64,000 bases of DNA from Lysobacter antibioticus (GTDB taxonomy: Bacteria; Pseudomonadota; Gammaproteobacteria; Xanthomonadales; Xanthomonadaceae), in NCBI RefSeq assembly GCF_000731095.1, contig NZ_JMTZ01000001.1, forward strand, positions 24,745 to 88,744, in the 5' to 3' direction. This document shows positions 52,170 through 62,246 of the stretch, one piece after another. Numbering within the stretch: the first letter of the stretch is position 1; every line of letters begins with the position of its first letter. The translations under genes and the position numbers were made by a program. The notes below the pieces were generated by a model. It had not been told where the DNA came from. It made no database searches and saw nothing but the letters and a program-made list of their open reading frames with translations.

Positions 52170-52346
52170 CCGACGCCCTGCCCCCGTCCGGGCGACCCGC
52201 GGGCCCTGCTCGCCCACTGTCCGCCGCCCGCTGGCAGGGGTCGAAAAATCATCCGCCCATGCCCGGCATCGGCCGTCCGTGCTCGCCTCGAGACCGTCCG
52301 TGCTCGCATCCTGCCCGCCATCGCACTGTTGGTACGGAGGTTGGGA

Positions 52347-53369
52347 ATGAGGTTGAAGCAAAGCAAGAGCACGACACGCACGTTCGTCCTGTGCTCGGCC
52401 CTGGTCCTGGGTATCGCGTCATCGGTGGCGACCGCAGCCGAATCGGTCGGAAACACCACCGAGATCGACCACGCCCTGTTGTGGGGACGCGACATCGATC
52501 AGATCAGCGCGGTCATGGCGGTCAAGCTCGGATTCCAGGTCAGGCCGGGGCGCAGTGCCGCAGGCGTGGCCAATCGCTATGTGCGGATGGCCGATCGCAG
52601 CTATCTGGAGTTGTTCGGGATCCTACGGGCGGATGCCGAGTTGGACCCGGGCATGCAGGCCGACCAGGCCTCGCTGCGCGGTGGCGCGGGCTCGCGGACC
52701 TTCGGCCTGCGCTCGTCGATCCTCGACCAGGCACATAAATTCCTGCAGCAACAGGCGTTCGTGCCGACGCCGATCTTCACCGCCTCGCTCACCGATCCCG
52801 ATGGCGACGGCCCGGCCAGGCCGCCGCGCTGGCGCTTGTTCGCATTCGAACCGCAACCGCTGTCCAGCCACCTGTTCTTCATCGATTACGCCGCGCTGGA
52901 TGCCACCCCAGGGCGCGTCTCCGACGAGCGCATCGCACCGCAGCACCCGAACGGTGCCCAGGCAGTGACTGGGTTATGGCTGCTCTCCTCGGACGCCGAC
53001 GCGGATCGCAGACAGTTCGAGCGGATGGGCCTCGCCGGCGCTACGCCAGTGCGCATTCCGCAGATAGCGGCGCAAGGCTACTGCGTGCCGATGGGCGAGA
53101 AGCGAGTGCTCGCCCTGCAACCCGACGGCCCCGGCGTGGCTGCGCAGGCGCTGCACAGCGGCGGTCGCCAGATACTCGGCCTCAGCATCGCCGTGGCCGA
53201 TATCGGGCTGGCGAAAAGGCGAGTCGAGCGCGGATACGAAACCGAACTCGCAAGCTACCGTGGGCTACTCGGCGAGGCCTTCCTGGCGCCGACCCAAAGC
53301 GACCTGGGGCTGCTGATCGAGTTTCATGCGTCGTCGCAGGCTGTTGCCTGCGCGAAGGCCCCCGGCTGA
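52347..53369 (+). CDS. Exported glyoxalase-like VOC protein
   Basis: The 340-residue product starts at the ATG at 52347, six bases after GGAGG, with a signal peptide (VLCSALVLGIASSVATAAES). Two VOC-like halves are seen: TEIDHALLWGRDIDQISAVMAVKLGFQVRPGR with SYLELFGI, and TGLWLLSSDADADRRQFERMGLAGATPVRIPQ with LGLLIEFHA. This fits Glyoxalase_3-like (PF13468) members. Export is unusual for VOC proteins, which are mostly cytoplasmic. Ligand or substrate is unknown. Confidence 0.85.
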   Translation: MRLKQSKSTTRTFVLCSALVLGIASSVATAAESVGNTTEIDHALLWGRDIDQISAVMAVKLGFQVRPGRSAAGVANRYVRMADRSYLELFGILRADAELDPGMQADQASLRGGAGSRTFGLRSSILDQAHKFLQQQAFVPTPIFTASLTDPDGDGPARPPRWRLFAFEPQPLSSHLFFIDYAALDATPGRVSDERIAPQHPNGAQAVTGLWLLSSDADADRRQFERMGLAGATPVRIPQIAAQGYCVPMGEKRVLALQPDGPGVAAQALHSGGRQILGLSIAVADIGLAKRRVERGYETELASYRGLLGEAFLAPTQSDLGLLIEFHASSQAVACAKAPG

Positions 53370-53470
53370 AGACTCCGGTCACAAACCGTCGGGTTCACAT
53401 CGCCGAGGCCTGCGCGCACATCTTCCGGCGAATGGCCTCGGCGACTGAACCTGCCCTCGCTCTCGATCGA

Positions 53471-53722
53471 TCACGGCACCTCGCAGCGCCAGATCGAATC
53501 CGCGAGCCACAAGTTGGCCCGGGTGATGTGGTTGTAGATCTCTTCCAGCGGCGTGCCGGCCTGGGCCGTGCACTTGGCGACGGCATCGGCGCGGGCGTAT
53601 TCCAGCGCGATGCCGGGGTCGTAGCTCTGGCCGTGCCCGTTGACGGTGACGATGCCGGCGACCGCCACGCCGGAAACGGACAAGCACAATGCCGATGCGA
53701 CGAAGATGCAGGATCGCTTCAT
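53471..53722 (-). CDS. Small exported hypothetical protein
   Basis: The 83-residue product starts at the second of two ATG codons (53722), which places GGGAG at good distance. The signal peptide (CIFVASALCLSVSGVAVAG) is clear. The mature part, about 60 residues, contains two Cys (VAKCTAQ and WRCEVP) that could form a disulfide. It lies 105 bases downstream of the membrane operon at 53828 on the same strand and could be part of its transcript. Function is unknown. Confidence 0.7.
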   Translation of the reverse strand: MKRSCIFVASALCLSVSGVAVAGIVTVNGHGQSYDPGIALEYARADAVAKCTAQAGTPLEEIYNHITRANLWLADSIWRCEVP

Positions 53723-53827
53723 GCTCATGCTCCCGATACGAACTAGGACGCACGCATTCGACCCGTGCCTTGGGCAGGCGACCGTGAAGATCGAGTAAGC
53801 GGAACGTAAAGCACGGAGCGCCAACCG

Positions 53828-54442
53828 CTAAGCCTGCGCCAGGTACTTCAACCGCATGACCTCGACGGCGGATTCATCGAGCGCCTTGAGAGTGCCGTCG
53901 ATCTCGGCATCGCCGAGCGGGAACACCGAATCGCGCTGCACGCTGAGCAAGGCGCGGGCCAGGCTCGCGCGCGCTTCGACCAGCCTGGGCAGCACCTCCA
54001 CTGCCGAATATTTCTCGCCGTTCTCGCTGCGCTCGAAATGATCGGCGAACACGGTCAACAGGCCGCCGAGCATCGCGATTGTGGAGCCTGCGACGGCGAC
54101 GCCCTCTTTCGACCATCCCAGTTGTCCGGCCAGAAGCGCCACCACCGCACCGGCCGCGCCGGCGATCGCCGCAACCAGGCCGCCTGCGAGCCGCAAGCGT
54201 GCGATGCGCCGGCTGCGATGGCGCAAGGCTTGAATCAGGCCTTCGATATCGGGTTGGAGCCGCGCTGCGGCCTCGCCTATCAATGCGAGCCGGGCTGCGC
54301 GCGAGGTCGGTGCGACATCGTCTTCACCCAGGACCAGATCGGTGGAGAACAAGGCGTGGGCATCGGGGAAGGCCTGCTTGAGCGCATCGACCCGCTCGGG
54401 GCTGACACGCTTCAGGTAGGAAACGACAGAGTTACTTCTCAT
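53828..54442 (-). CDS. Two-helix membrane protein with SLATT-like layout
   Basis: The 204-residue protein begins at the ATG at 54442, overlapping the end of the upstream gene by 11 bases, so the two are translationally coupled. An N-terminal helical region (about 1-75) leads to an Arg-rich entry (RHRSRRIARLR), TM1 (about 84-106), TM2 (about 112-134) and a long amphipathic helix (VEVLPRLVEARASLARALLS). That order resembles SLATT-type two-TM effectors from nucleotide-signalling defence systems. The resemblance is by layout only, so this call is tentative. Confidence 0.72.
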   Translation of the reverse strand: MRSNSVVSYLKRVSPERVDALKQAFPDAHALFSTDLVLGEDDVAPTSRAARLALIGEAAARLQPDIEGLIQALRHRSRRIARLRLAGGLVAAIAGAAGAVVALLAGQLGWSKEGVAVAGSTIAMLGGLLTVFADHFERSENGEKYSAVEVLPRLVEARASLARALLSVQRDSVFPLGDAEIDGTLKALDESAVEVMRLKYLAQA

Positions 54443-56183
54443 GATCGAACCCGAAGTAGTGTTGGAATAAGGCTTGCAGGCCGAAGAACACGAAGGCCCC
54501 CACCAGCAGCAGCACGAACATCAGCACAACCGGCCATAGCAGTACCGCGTAGCAGATCAGCCCCACCAGCATCGCGACGCCACCTGTCCACACGACGGCC
54601 TGTCGGCCGACATATTCGACCCGCGAGATCAGTCCTTTGCGCGGCACGAGATTCGCCCGCAGCCATTCCCAGCCATTGAGCGCCGCGAACAGCGCGAAAC
54701 CGCATAGCAGGAACTTCCAGGGCGCTTCACGCACTGCGGTGCGTAACCCACCGGCCACGCCCTTGTCCAGAACCGGCCGGCTTTCCTGCTCCCATTGCTG
54801 GAAGTAGCCGGCGAAGTCTTCATCGGGTTGCGTGGCACCACCAGGAATACGGATCACGCTGATGGCCTCGCCCAGCCCCTGCAACTCGGTGACCGCTGCG
54901 ACCGTGACTTCCAGATACTCGGCCGAATGCCCGGCATCCAGCGCGAGTTTTCCGATACCGTCGAACGCTGCGAACAGCTCGCCGACGGCCATCGGCCGAT
55001 CCGGAATCGCCTGCAGCAGCTTGGACACCTGGCTGACGCTGATCGGATGGGTGAAGCCGAAGTACGCGCCTTCGTTGGCCGAACTGCAGCCGATGGGCAT
55101 CAGCAGCACGCCTTGCTCGGCGGAACGTTGCAACAGGCCCGGCAGATCCAACGCCAGCGGTTCGCGCCCCGGCCCACGATCCATGACGAAATGCCGGTTC
55201 TCCATATGGCCGACCAGGACCAGGGTCTTGCCCTTGAATTCGGACAGCAATCGGTCGACGTCGGCATGTTCGAGTAAGCGCGAACCGCGCTTCGACGTGA
55301 CCCAGCCGGCATCCAACGCGGCGATGGCGTCGTGGGCGACCACTCTGTCGAGAAAATAGACGACCTCGGGAACGCCGCCGGGCAACGGTTGTTCCAATGC
55401 TTTGAGCGCCCGCCAGGTCGATTCGATCTGCGGCGAACGCAACTGCCACTGCTCCAGCTCAAGCTTCGACAGGACCGGGCTGTTGCGAATGTAGGCGCTC
55501 AAGGCCTGTTGGCGGTAGCCGAGTTCGTGCTCGCTCAGTTTGCCGGGAGCGGCGAACTCGATGTCCGGCAAATACGACATGCGCTCGGATCTGGCCGCGT
55601 CGCCGTCGAGCAGAGCGAACTGCTCTCGCAGCAACGTCCGTTCGGCCTGCATGGAATCCCGCCACGCATCCACGATGCGAGAAGGCATCTTGTCCAAGCT
55701 CGCGTCCGCCTGCCGCTTCCTGGCGAAGGCCAGCAACTGCTTCGCGTCGGTGGGGCGCAGCTTCGACACCCATTCGGCGTTGTGGGCGTCGATGCGCCGT
55801 TCTACCTCGGCCAGATACTGCCTGCGTGCCGCCGCGGCTTCCATCGGACCCACAGCTCCTGGCGATGCGGTCCGCAGCGACAGGCCGGCGCCGTGCAGCC
55901 CGCTGAGATGCGCCTGCAACTCGTTGGGAGAGAGGCCGTTGATCCATTCCCTGGCCCCCCTGAGCGTGCCGGTGGCGAGTTCCTTGTCGGTCGCCGCTGC
56001 ATCTTGCTGGAACCTGTGCTCCACTTGGGCACGCTCGGACGCTTGCCGTTGTCGCTGCGCTTCGAGGGTCTCGATGTGGGCCTTGCCGGGTTCGACGCGC
56101 GAAGAGGAGCGGCCGCGCTGCGCACTGGCGTTTGCCGCACAGACCGTCAGAACCAGGCACAGCGCGAGCGCCGACCAAGGCAT
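54432..56183 (-). CDS. Exported membrane protein with possible caspase-like His/Cys pair
   Basis: The 583-residue protein has a signal peptide (1-21), a helical region rich in Glu/Gln/Arg (about 30-180, partly coiled-coil-like), a mixed alpha/beta domain (about 250-450) and three TM helices (about 490-510, 530-550, 553-577). In the alpha/beta domain, the strand LVLVGH ends with H326, and the strand VLLMPIGC ends with C366, followed by SSANEGAYFGF. A His after one core strand and a Cys after the next is the caspase/CHAT (clan CD) arrangement. The two strands frame a DRGPGREPL hairpin. The coupling with the two-TM gene suggests one functional unit. No close family is recognised. Confidence 0.72.
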   Translation of the reverse strand: MPWSALALCLVLTVCAANASAQRGRSSSRVEPGKAHIETLEAQRQRQASERAQVEHRFQQDAAATDKELATGTLRGAREWINGLSPNELQAHLSGLHGAGLSLRTASPGAVGPMEAAAARRQYLAEVERRIDAHNAEWVSKLRPTDAKQLLAFARKRQADASLDKMPSRIVDAWRDSMQAERTLLREQFALLDGDAARSERMSYLPDIEFAAPGKLSEHELGYRQQALSAYIRNSPVLSKLELEQWQLRSPQIESTWRALKALEQPLPGGVPEVVYFLDRVVAHDAIAALDAGWVTSKRGSRLLEHADVDRLLSEFKGKTLVLVGHMENRHFVMDRGPGREPLALDLPGLLQRSAEQGVLLMPIGCSSANEGAYFGFTHPISVSQVSKLLQAIPDRPMAVGELFAAFDGIGKLALDAGHSAEYLEVTVAAVTELQGLGEAISVIRIPGGATQPDEDFAGYFQQWEQESRPVLDKGVAGGLRTAVREAPWKFLLCGFALFAALNGWEWLRANLVPRKGLISRVEYVGRQAVVWTGGVAMLVGLICYAVLLWPVVLMFVLLLVGAFVFFGLQALFQHYFGFDHEK

Positions 56184-56689
56184 AGCGAGATTCCCCTTTC
56201 CTGCCGAGTCTGCGCCTGCGCATCAGCCGCGCGCGTAGTCCGCCCTTTCTCCACAACGCAGCAACGCGAATACAACGGCCATCGAATGCTTCAACGTGGC
56301 GGTCAGTGTTCAAGCGGTGCTCGAAGGCTCCGCTTCACCCAGCCCTGAACCTTGCGAAAGCACATTCAACGGCCAGGAAAGGAAGGTCGGCAAACAGCCC
56401 GCATCCAGTCTTTGCTGCAGCTAGTCTCTCTCTCCCGCATGCGCGGGAGAGGGCCGGAGCGAGGGCCCGCGAATTCATCGATCGCGAGACGGTCCGTCCC
56501 CGCCCGGTTTTTATTTGTAAGCCTGCGAGCGAACTTGCGGCGACGCTCCATCCGCCATGACCTTGCGCACTGTCCGTTCCCGGCACGATTTCGTTCTCTT
56601 TGACTCGCCGATTCCGACTGCCCATCCATCGATGCAACGCAGCCGTGCCGGCATTCGCCTCATCACGCCACGCTCCAAAGGACCCCGAG
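56184..56689. other. Divergent gap with a common Xanthomonadaceae-type inverted repeat
   Basis: These 506 bases separate the divergent caspase-like and gluzincin-like genes. CTCTCCCGC (56430-56438) pairs with GCGGGAGAG (56443-56451) and is followed by GGCCGGAGCGAGGG, a family of intergenic repeats I associate with Xanthomonadaceae. No gene is supported. Confidence 0.55.
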
Positions 56690-57631
56690 ATGCATCGTCG
56701 CGACTTGCTCCGCCTCGCCGCCCTATCGCCCCTGCTCGCCGCTGCTGGCGGAGCCATCGCCGCCGAGGCCCCGGGCCCGATCGACCTGATGCCGAAGTTC
56801 TGGCAGGCCTACGACGAAACGCGAGACGCAGACGACCGTGCACGAGCGCTCGCCGCGACGTTTTTCAGCGAACACGCCGAGGTCTACGCCGGAGCCGGCC
56901 TGAAGCCGACGCCCGAACGCTTGGGCAAGTGGCTGCCGGATTTCGACGCTATGGCCGGCCAAGTGCGCAAGCTCAGCGCCGGCTTCGGCCACCACTACCG
57001 ACGCCACGTCCGGCACTTCCAGGTCGAGTTCCCCGACTTCCGCCGCGAGCGCGCGCCGATCTATCTGATGCCGTCGCTGTTCGGCTTCGACGGCCATCTG
57101 CGGCCGTGGCAGGACAAACTGCCCTTGTTCATCGGCATCGACGGCATCGTCCGCTACCACGGCGCCGACGCGAACCTGTCGGTGTTCCTCGACCATGAGT
57201 CCTTCCACCTCTATCACGCGCAGGTGTTGCCCGACCTGATCGTCGACGACGACCCGCCGGTGTACGGTTCGCTATGGAGCGAAGGCATCGCGACCTACGT
57301 CAGCGAACGCCTCAACCCCGACGCGAGCTTGCTGCAGGTGCTGCTCGACGACCGCAAGCTCGCCCAGGCCGACGCCGCGACCGTGCGCGATCTCGCCGCC
57401 GGATTGTTGAAGGTGCTGGACTCTGTCGCCCCCGACGATTCCAACCGCTACTTCAGTGCCGGCCATAAGGGCCCGGAGCCCGCACGTGGCGGCTACCTGG
57501 TTGGCCTGATCCTTGCGCGCAGGATCGGCCGCGACCTGCCCTTGGCGCAGCTGCCGCAAGTTCCGACACCGAAGGTCCGCTTGTTGCTGGAACAACACTT
57601 GGCGGAACTGGCGCAGGGCGCAGCGGCATGA
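56690..57631 (+). CDS. Exported gluzincin-like metallopeptidase
   Basis: The 313-residue protein starts at the ATG at 56690, after AAAGGA, with a Tat-like N-terminus (MHRRDLLRLAALSPLLAAAGG). The motif DHESFH gives H169-E170-x-x-H173, and LWSEGIATYVSERL supplies E198 as third ligand, 25 residues after H173. This is the gluzincin arrangement of DUF2268-like proteins. The early Phe/Tyr-rich region (FQVEFPDFRRERAPIYLMPSLFGF) is typical. It shares this design, not overall sequence, with the lipoprotein at 12707-13660. Confidence 0.78.
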   Translation: MHRRDLLRLAALSPLLAAAGGAIAAEAPGPIDLMPKFWQAYDETRDADDRARALAATFFSEHAEVYAGAGLKPTPERLGKWLPDFDAMAGQVRKLSAGFGHHYRRHVRHFQVEFPDFRRERAPIYLMPSLFGFDGHLRPWQDKLPLFIGIDGIVRYHGADANLSVFLDHESFHLYHAQVLPDLIVDDDPPVYGSLWSEGIATYVSERLNPDASLLQVLLDDRKLAQADAATVRDLAAGLLKVLDSVAPDDSNRYFSAGHKGPEPARGGYLVGLILARRIGRDLPLAQLPQVPTPKVRLLLEQHLAELAQGAAA

Positions 57632-57868
57632 CGGCCGACGTCGCCGTTCGTCGCCTGCCCGCTCCATTGTCCTTCTCCCTGACCCGGTCTTAATGCGCGT
57701 CCTGCTTTAATCCCCGGGTTCCAACTGGCCTGTCGCTGCGTCTGGGGATCGGAAAGCAGCGAGGGGCCATTGCCGTCCCCACCCGGGGCCGCGACGCTGG
57801 CCGCCGTGCCCGCCCTGGCCGAAGTCCACCACGGCTGTCGCGCTCCTGCGCGTATTCCGGGAGGCCCC

Positions 57869-59605
57869 ATGTACCTGCCGCTGCCCGCGTTCCGCCCCCT
57901 CGTCCTGTCCTGCGCCGTCGCCTCGCTGGCGCTCGCTTTACTGACGGTCTCCTCCTGCCGCAACACCGGCCCGACCGCCGACAACCCGCCGGCCTCGGAG
58001 CCGGCGGTGTCGCCGCCGCAGTTGGCCATGGTCGGCGCGCATTTGCTCGACGGCCTGGGCGACTATCGCTTCCCGGTCACCAGCCGGCACCCCGAGGTGC
58101 AGCGCTGGTTCGACCAGGGCCTGATGCTGACCTACGGCTTCAACCACGACGCCGCCGAACGCTCCTTCCTCAAGGCCACCGAACTCGACCCCGATTGCGC
58201 CATGTGCTGGTGGGGCGCGGCGTTGGTGCTCGGCCCGCACGTCAACGCAGCGATGGACCCGAAGGAAAACGGCGACGCCTGGACCCGGCTGCAGCGCGCA
58301 CAGGCGCTGGCGCCGAAGGCCAGCGAACGCGAACGCGCCTTCATCCAGGCATTGGCGGCGCGCTATGCGCAAAACCCGCCGGCCGATCGCAAACCGCTCG
58401 ACCTGGCCTATGCCGAAGCCACCCGCAAGCTCGTGCAACAGCGCCCCGACGACCTCGACGCCGCAACCTTCCACGCCGAAGCGCTGATGGACCTGCAACC
58501 CTGGGACTACTACGACGAGAAGCAGCGGCCCAAGGGCGGCACCGCCGAAGTCGTGTCGACCCTGGAATCGGTGATGGCGCGCAACCCCGATCACGCCGGC
58601 GCCCTGCATCTGTACGTGCATGCCGTCGAGGCCTCGTCCGCGCCCGAGCGCGGCGCGGCCGCGGCCGACCGCCTGCGCGAACTGATCCCCGGCTCCGGCC
58701 ATCTGGTGCACATGCCCGCGCACATCTATTCGCGGGTCGGGCGCTGGCACGACGCGGTGATCGCCAACCAACGCGCGATCGAAGCCGACGACGCCTATCT
58801 CGAGCTGTGCCGCGGCAACACCCAGGGCGTGTATCCGCTCGGCTACGTGCCGCACAACCACCACTTCCTGTGGTTCGCCGCCAGCATGGAAGGCAGCAGC
58901 GCGGTCGCGCACGCGGCGGCGAAAACCACCGCCGAGCGCACCAACCTGCAGGACCTCATGCGCAAGGACGGCTTCGCGGTCTTGCAGCACTACTGGATGA
59001 CGCCCTGGTTCGAACGCGTGCGCTTCGGCCGCTGGGAGGAAATCGCCAAGGCGCCGAACCCGGCTCCGGACCTGCCTTACGTCACCGCGATCTGGCACTA
59101 CACCCAGGCCATGGCCGCGGTGCGGCAGCGCCGCCTGGCCGATGCGCAGCGCCATCTGGAAGCCCTGCGCCCGCTCGCCGCCGATCCGGCGATGGAAAAG
59201 CTGACCGTGTGGAATCGCTACCCGCTGTCGCACGCGGCGCGCATCGCCGAACGCGTGGTCACCGCGGAGATTGCCGCGGCGCGCGGCAAGCACGAAGTCG
59301 CCGTGGCGGCGTTGCGCGAGGCGATGGCGATCGAGGACCGCATTCCCTACGACGAGCCCCCGGGCTGGCACGCGCCGGTGCGGCAGACGCTGGGTGCGGT
59401 GCTGCTCGACGCCCGGCGCCCGGCCGAGGCCGAACGCGTCTATCGCGAAGAGCTGCAGCGCAACCCCGGCAACGGCTGGTCGCTGTACGGGCTGGCCGAA
59501 AGCCTGCGCGCGCAGAACAAGAACGCCGAGGCCACCGACACCCAGCGCGAGTTCGCCCAGGCCTGGCGCAACGCCGACGTGCGGCTGACGGCGTCGAGGA
59601 TGTAG
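57869..59605 (+). CDS. TPR-repeat lipoprotein
   Basis: The 578-residue product starts at the ATG at 57869, behind GGGAGG. A lipobox (LALALLTVSSC) indicates lipidation at about residue 31. TPR units are seen in HDAAERSFLKATELDPDCAMCWWGAALVLG (around 110-140), PDHAGALHLYVHAVEASSAPE and the final AEAERVYREELQRNPGNGWSLYGLAESL. Central histidine-rich stretches (YVPHNHHFLWFAASMEG) are conserved in this group of proteins. Such TPR lipoproteins commonly serve as scaffolds in the envelope. Function is unknown. Confidence 0.85.
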   Translation: MYLPLPAFRPLVLSCAVASLALALLTVSSCRNTGPTADNPPASEPAVSPPQLAMVGAHLLDGLGDYRFPVTSRHPEVQRWFDQGLMLTYGFNHDAAERSFLKATELDPDCAMCWWGAALVLGPHVNAAMDPKENGDAWTRLQRAQALAPKASERERAFIQALAARYAQNPPADRKPLDLAYAEATRKLVQQRPDDLDAATFHAEALMDLQPWDYYDEKQRPKGGTAEVVSTLESVMARNPDHAGALHLYVHAVEASSAPERGAAAADRLRELIPGSGHLVHMPAHIYSRVGRWHDAVIANQRAIEADDAYLELCRGNTQGVYPLGYVPHNHHFLWFAASMEGSSAVAHAAAKTTAERTNLQDLMRKDGFAVLQHYWMTPWFERVRFGRWEEIAKAPNPAPDLPYVTAIWHYTQAMAAVRQRRLADAQRHLEALRPLAADPAMEKLTVWNRYPLSHAARIAERVVTAEIAAARGKHEVAVAALREAMAIEDRIPYDEPPGWHAPVRQTLGAVLLDARRPAEAERVYREELQRNPGNGWSLYGLAESLRAQNKNAEATDTQREFAQAWRNADVRLTASRM

Positions 59606-59794
59606 ACGGCGCCGAGGTAAACGAGACAGATATAAACCAGACCGATACAGGCGACGAGACCGGCCCCAACCCGCCGCTGCCGGCCGCTCGCACTAGCCCC
59701 GGCCGGCCGTTGCGGGCCGCCGGGGACAGTGCGCGCCGCCCCCTTTTTCGGCTGCGGCTGGGGCTATGCTCGCCCTGTCCTCTGGGAGTCGCCG

Positions 59795-62218
59795 ATGGAC
59801 CGGACTGAGTCGATTACCGCTCCGACCCCACCGCGCGTGATCGCGCGCGACGCTCATCCGCCGGTGTCGTGGCGCGACAGTCTGCGCACCAAGCTGATGC
59901 TGTGGTTCGGCGTGTTGGTCGGGGTGCTGCTGCTGATCGGCTTCGTCGTCGCCTTCCTGATCGCGCGCCAGCAGATCATCGCCGGTGCGCAGGAGCGGAC
60001 CCGTTACGAAGCCGCCCAGACTGCCGACCGCCTGCTCGCTTCGATGGAATCGGTGCGCATCACCGGTGCGGCCATAATCGGTCTGTTCAACAGCCTTGCG
60101 CTGGACCGCGAGGCGACGATCAAGGCGATGGAAGCCCTGCTGGACGCCGATGCCAGTGCCGTCGGCGGCTTGATCGCGCTCGAATCCGGTGTGCTGCCCG
60201 ACGGCTTGCCGATGGCCTACTACGTCGGCGTCGACCGCCGCGGCGTGGCCAATCGCGACCTCATCGCCATCGGCTACGACGCGCACCGACAGCCCTGGTA
60301 TCGGCGCACGCTCGCCGCCGACGCGCCCTGGTGGTCCGAGCCCTACTTCAACGAAACCGCCGGCGGCCACTGGATGAGCACTTTGAACCTGCCGCTGCGC
60401 GGGCCGGACGGCCGGCGCCTGGGCATGGTCAGCCTGGACGTGCCGATCGCGCGCTGGGCCGAACTGGTCGAACCGCTGCATCACATCCACGGCCAACGTC
60501 CGGCGCTGTTCGCGCCCAAGGGCACGATCACCCTGCATGCCGACCCGAACATCGCCCTGAAGACCACGCTCGAACGCTACATGGCCGCGGCCGAGCGCAC
60601 CGACCTGACCGAGATGGCCGCGGCGCAAGCGCGGGGACGCCGGTTCGAGTTCACCCATGTGCTGCCGACCACCCGCGAAACGCGGTTCTCGGTGCTGGAA
60701 CCCATCGGCGACACCGGTTGGGGCCTGCAAGTGTCGATGTCGCACAAACCGCTGCTGGCCGCGCTCAAGCGCACCATCGCCCAGCTTGCCGTCATCGTAA
60801 CGCTGGTTTCGTTGATGATTACCCTGCTGGTGCGCCGGATGGCCGCGCGGATCACCACGCCGCTGAGCGACCTGACCGGTTCGGCCAGCCATTTCGCCGC
60901 CGGCGAATTCGACTACCCCTTGCACCAGACCGAGCGCCGCGACGAAGTCGGGGTGATGGCGCGCGCCTTCGACAACGCACGCGGCTCGATCAAGCGCCAG
61001 ATCGTCGAAATCCAAGACATGAGCACGGCGCGGCAGAAGCTCGAAAGCGAGCTCGACATCGCCCGCGAGATCCAACTGGCGATGCTGCCCGGCGCGCGCG
61101 TGCTCGGCGCCGACGAGTGGCGCCTGCAGGCGAATGCGCGGCTGGAACCGGCCAAGGCCGTCGGCGGCGACTTCTACAGTTTCTTCGAGCGCGACACCCA
61201 CACGCTGTGGTTCGCGATCGGCGACGTCTCCGACAAGGGCGTGCCGGCGGCCTTATTCATGGCCCGCACCATGACCGTGCTGGAGATCGCCGCCGGCCGC
61301 GGCGGTTCGCCCGAAATCGCCCTGCAGGAAGCCGCGCAACGCCTGCTCGAAGGCAACGACACCTGCATGTTCGCCACCGTGCTGTGCGGCCTGATCGACG
61401 CGCGCAGCGGCGAGCTCGCCTTGGCCAGCGCAGGCCACGAACCGCCGGTGTTGTTGCGCGCCGACGGCAGCGCGGAATTCGTCGACTTACCCTCGGGACC
61501 GCCGTTGGGAGTAGTGGCCGGCGAACACTATCCGATCTGGCGCGGCCGCCTGCGCAACGGCGAAGCCCTGGTGGCCTATACCGACGGCATCACCGAAGCC
61601 TTCGACGCCCATCAACAAGCCTTCGGCGGCGAGCGCCTGTTGGCGGCCCTGCGCGGCGGCACCGACGCGAGCACCTTGTGCAGCGCCCTGGTCGCCGAGG
61701 TGCATCGTTTCGCCGCCGATGCGCCGCAGTCGGACGACATCACCGTGCTGTCCCTGCACTGGACCGGCAACGACCACGCCCCGCCGGACCAGCGCGAGAT
61801 ACAGCGGTTCCGCGCACCGCAGGATCGCGCCCGGCTTGCGGAATTGTTCGCGGCCGTGGACGAAGCCTTGGTCCAGGCCCGCGTCGACAGCGCGCTGATC
61901 GGCGACGTGCGGCTCATCACCGAGGAGGTCATGTGCAATGCCATCGACTACGGCACCGAGCCCGGCGTCGAGCACGACGTCAGCCTCGAACTCGCGATCG
62001 AGCCCGGCCGCATCGAGCTGCGCTTCCGCGACGACGGCACGCCGTTCGACCCGCTGTCGCAAGCCGAACCCGACCTCGATGCCGACATCGACGAGCGCCC
62101 GCTCGGCGGCCTCGGCCTGCATCTGATCCGCACCCTCGCCGACCAGGCCACCTACGTACGCGAGGACCGCTACAACGTGCTGCACATCGTGCTGCTACGA
62201 CCCACTGCCGGCGACTGA
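59795..62218 (+). CDS. SpoIIE-type protein phosphatase with sensor, HAMP and HATPase domains
   Basis: The 807-residue protein starts at the ATG at 59795, behind GGGAGTC. TM1 is at about 34-57, an extracytoplasmic Cache-like sensor at 60-325, TM2 at 331-347 and HAMP to about 400. The PP2C-type SpoIIE domain follows at 440-655: GGDFYS (D459), GDVSDKG, SDDIT. An RsbW-like HATPase domain closes the chain (EEVMCNAIDYG with N715, DDGTPFD and GGLGLHLI). A sensor fused to both phosphatase and anti-sigma kinase modules could switch the STAS protein encoded next door. Output could be sigma-factor or enzyme control. Confidence 0.93.
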   Translation: MDRTESITAPTPPRVIARDAHPPVSWRDSLRTKLMLWFGVLVGVLLLIGFVVAFLIARQQIIAGAQERTRYEAAQTADRLLASMESVRITGAAIIGLFNSLALDREATIKAMEALLDADASAVGGLIALESGVLPDGLPMAYYVGVDRRGVANRDLIAIGYDAHRQPWYRRTLAADAPWWSEPYFNETAGGHWMSTLNLPLRGPDGRRLGMVSLDVPIARWAELVEPLHHIHGQRPALFAPKGTITLHADPNIALKTTLERYMAAAERTDLTEMAAAQARGRRFEFTHVLPTTRETRFSVLEPIGDTGWGLQVSMSHKPLLAALKRTIAQLAVIVTLVSLMITLLVRRMAARITTPLSDLTGSASHFAAGEFDYPLHQTERRDEVGVMARAFDNARGSIKRQIVEIQDMSTARQKLESELDIAREIQLAMLPGARVLGADEWRLQANARLEPAKAVGGDFYSFFERDTHTLWFAIGDVSDKGVPAALFMARTMTVLEIAAGRGGSPEIALQEAAQRLLEGNDTCMFATVLCGLIDARSGELALASAGHEPPVLLRADGSAEFVDLPSGPPLGVVAGEHYPIWRGRLRNGEALVAYTDGITEAFDAHQQAFGGERLLAALRGGTDASTLCSALVAEVHRFAADAPQSDDITVLSLHWTGNDHAPPDQREIQRFRAPQDRARLAELFAAVDEALVQARVDSALIGDVRLITEEVMCNAIDYGTEPGVEHDVSLELAIEPGRIELRFRDDGTPFDPLSQAEPDLDADIDERPLGGLGLHLIRTLADQATYVREDRYNVLHIVLLRPTAGD

Positions 62219-62246
62219 TGCCGACATCTCGAACCTGGAGCCACGC

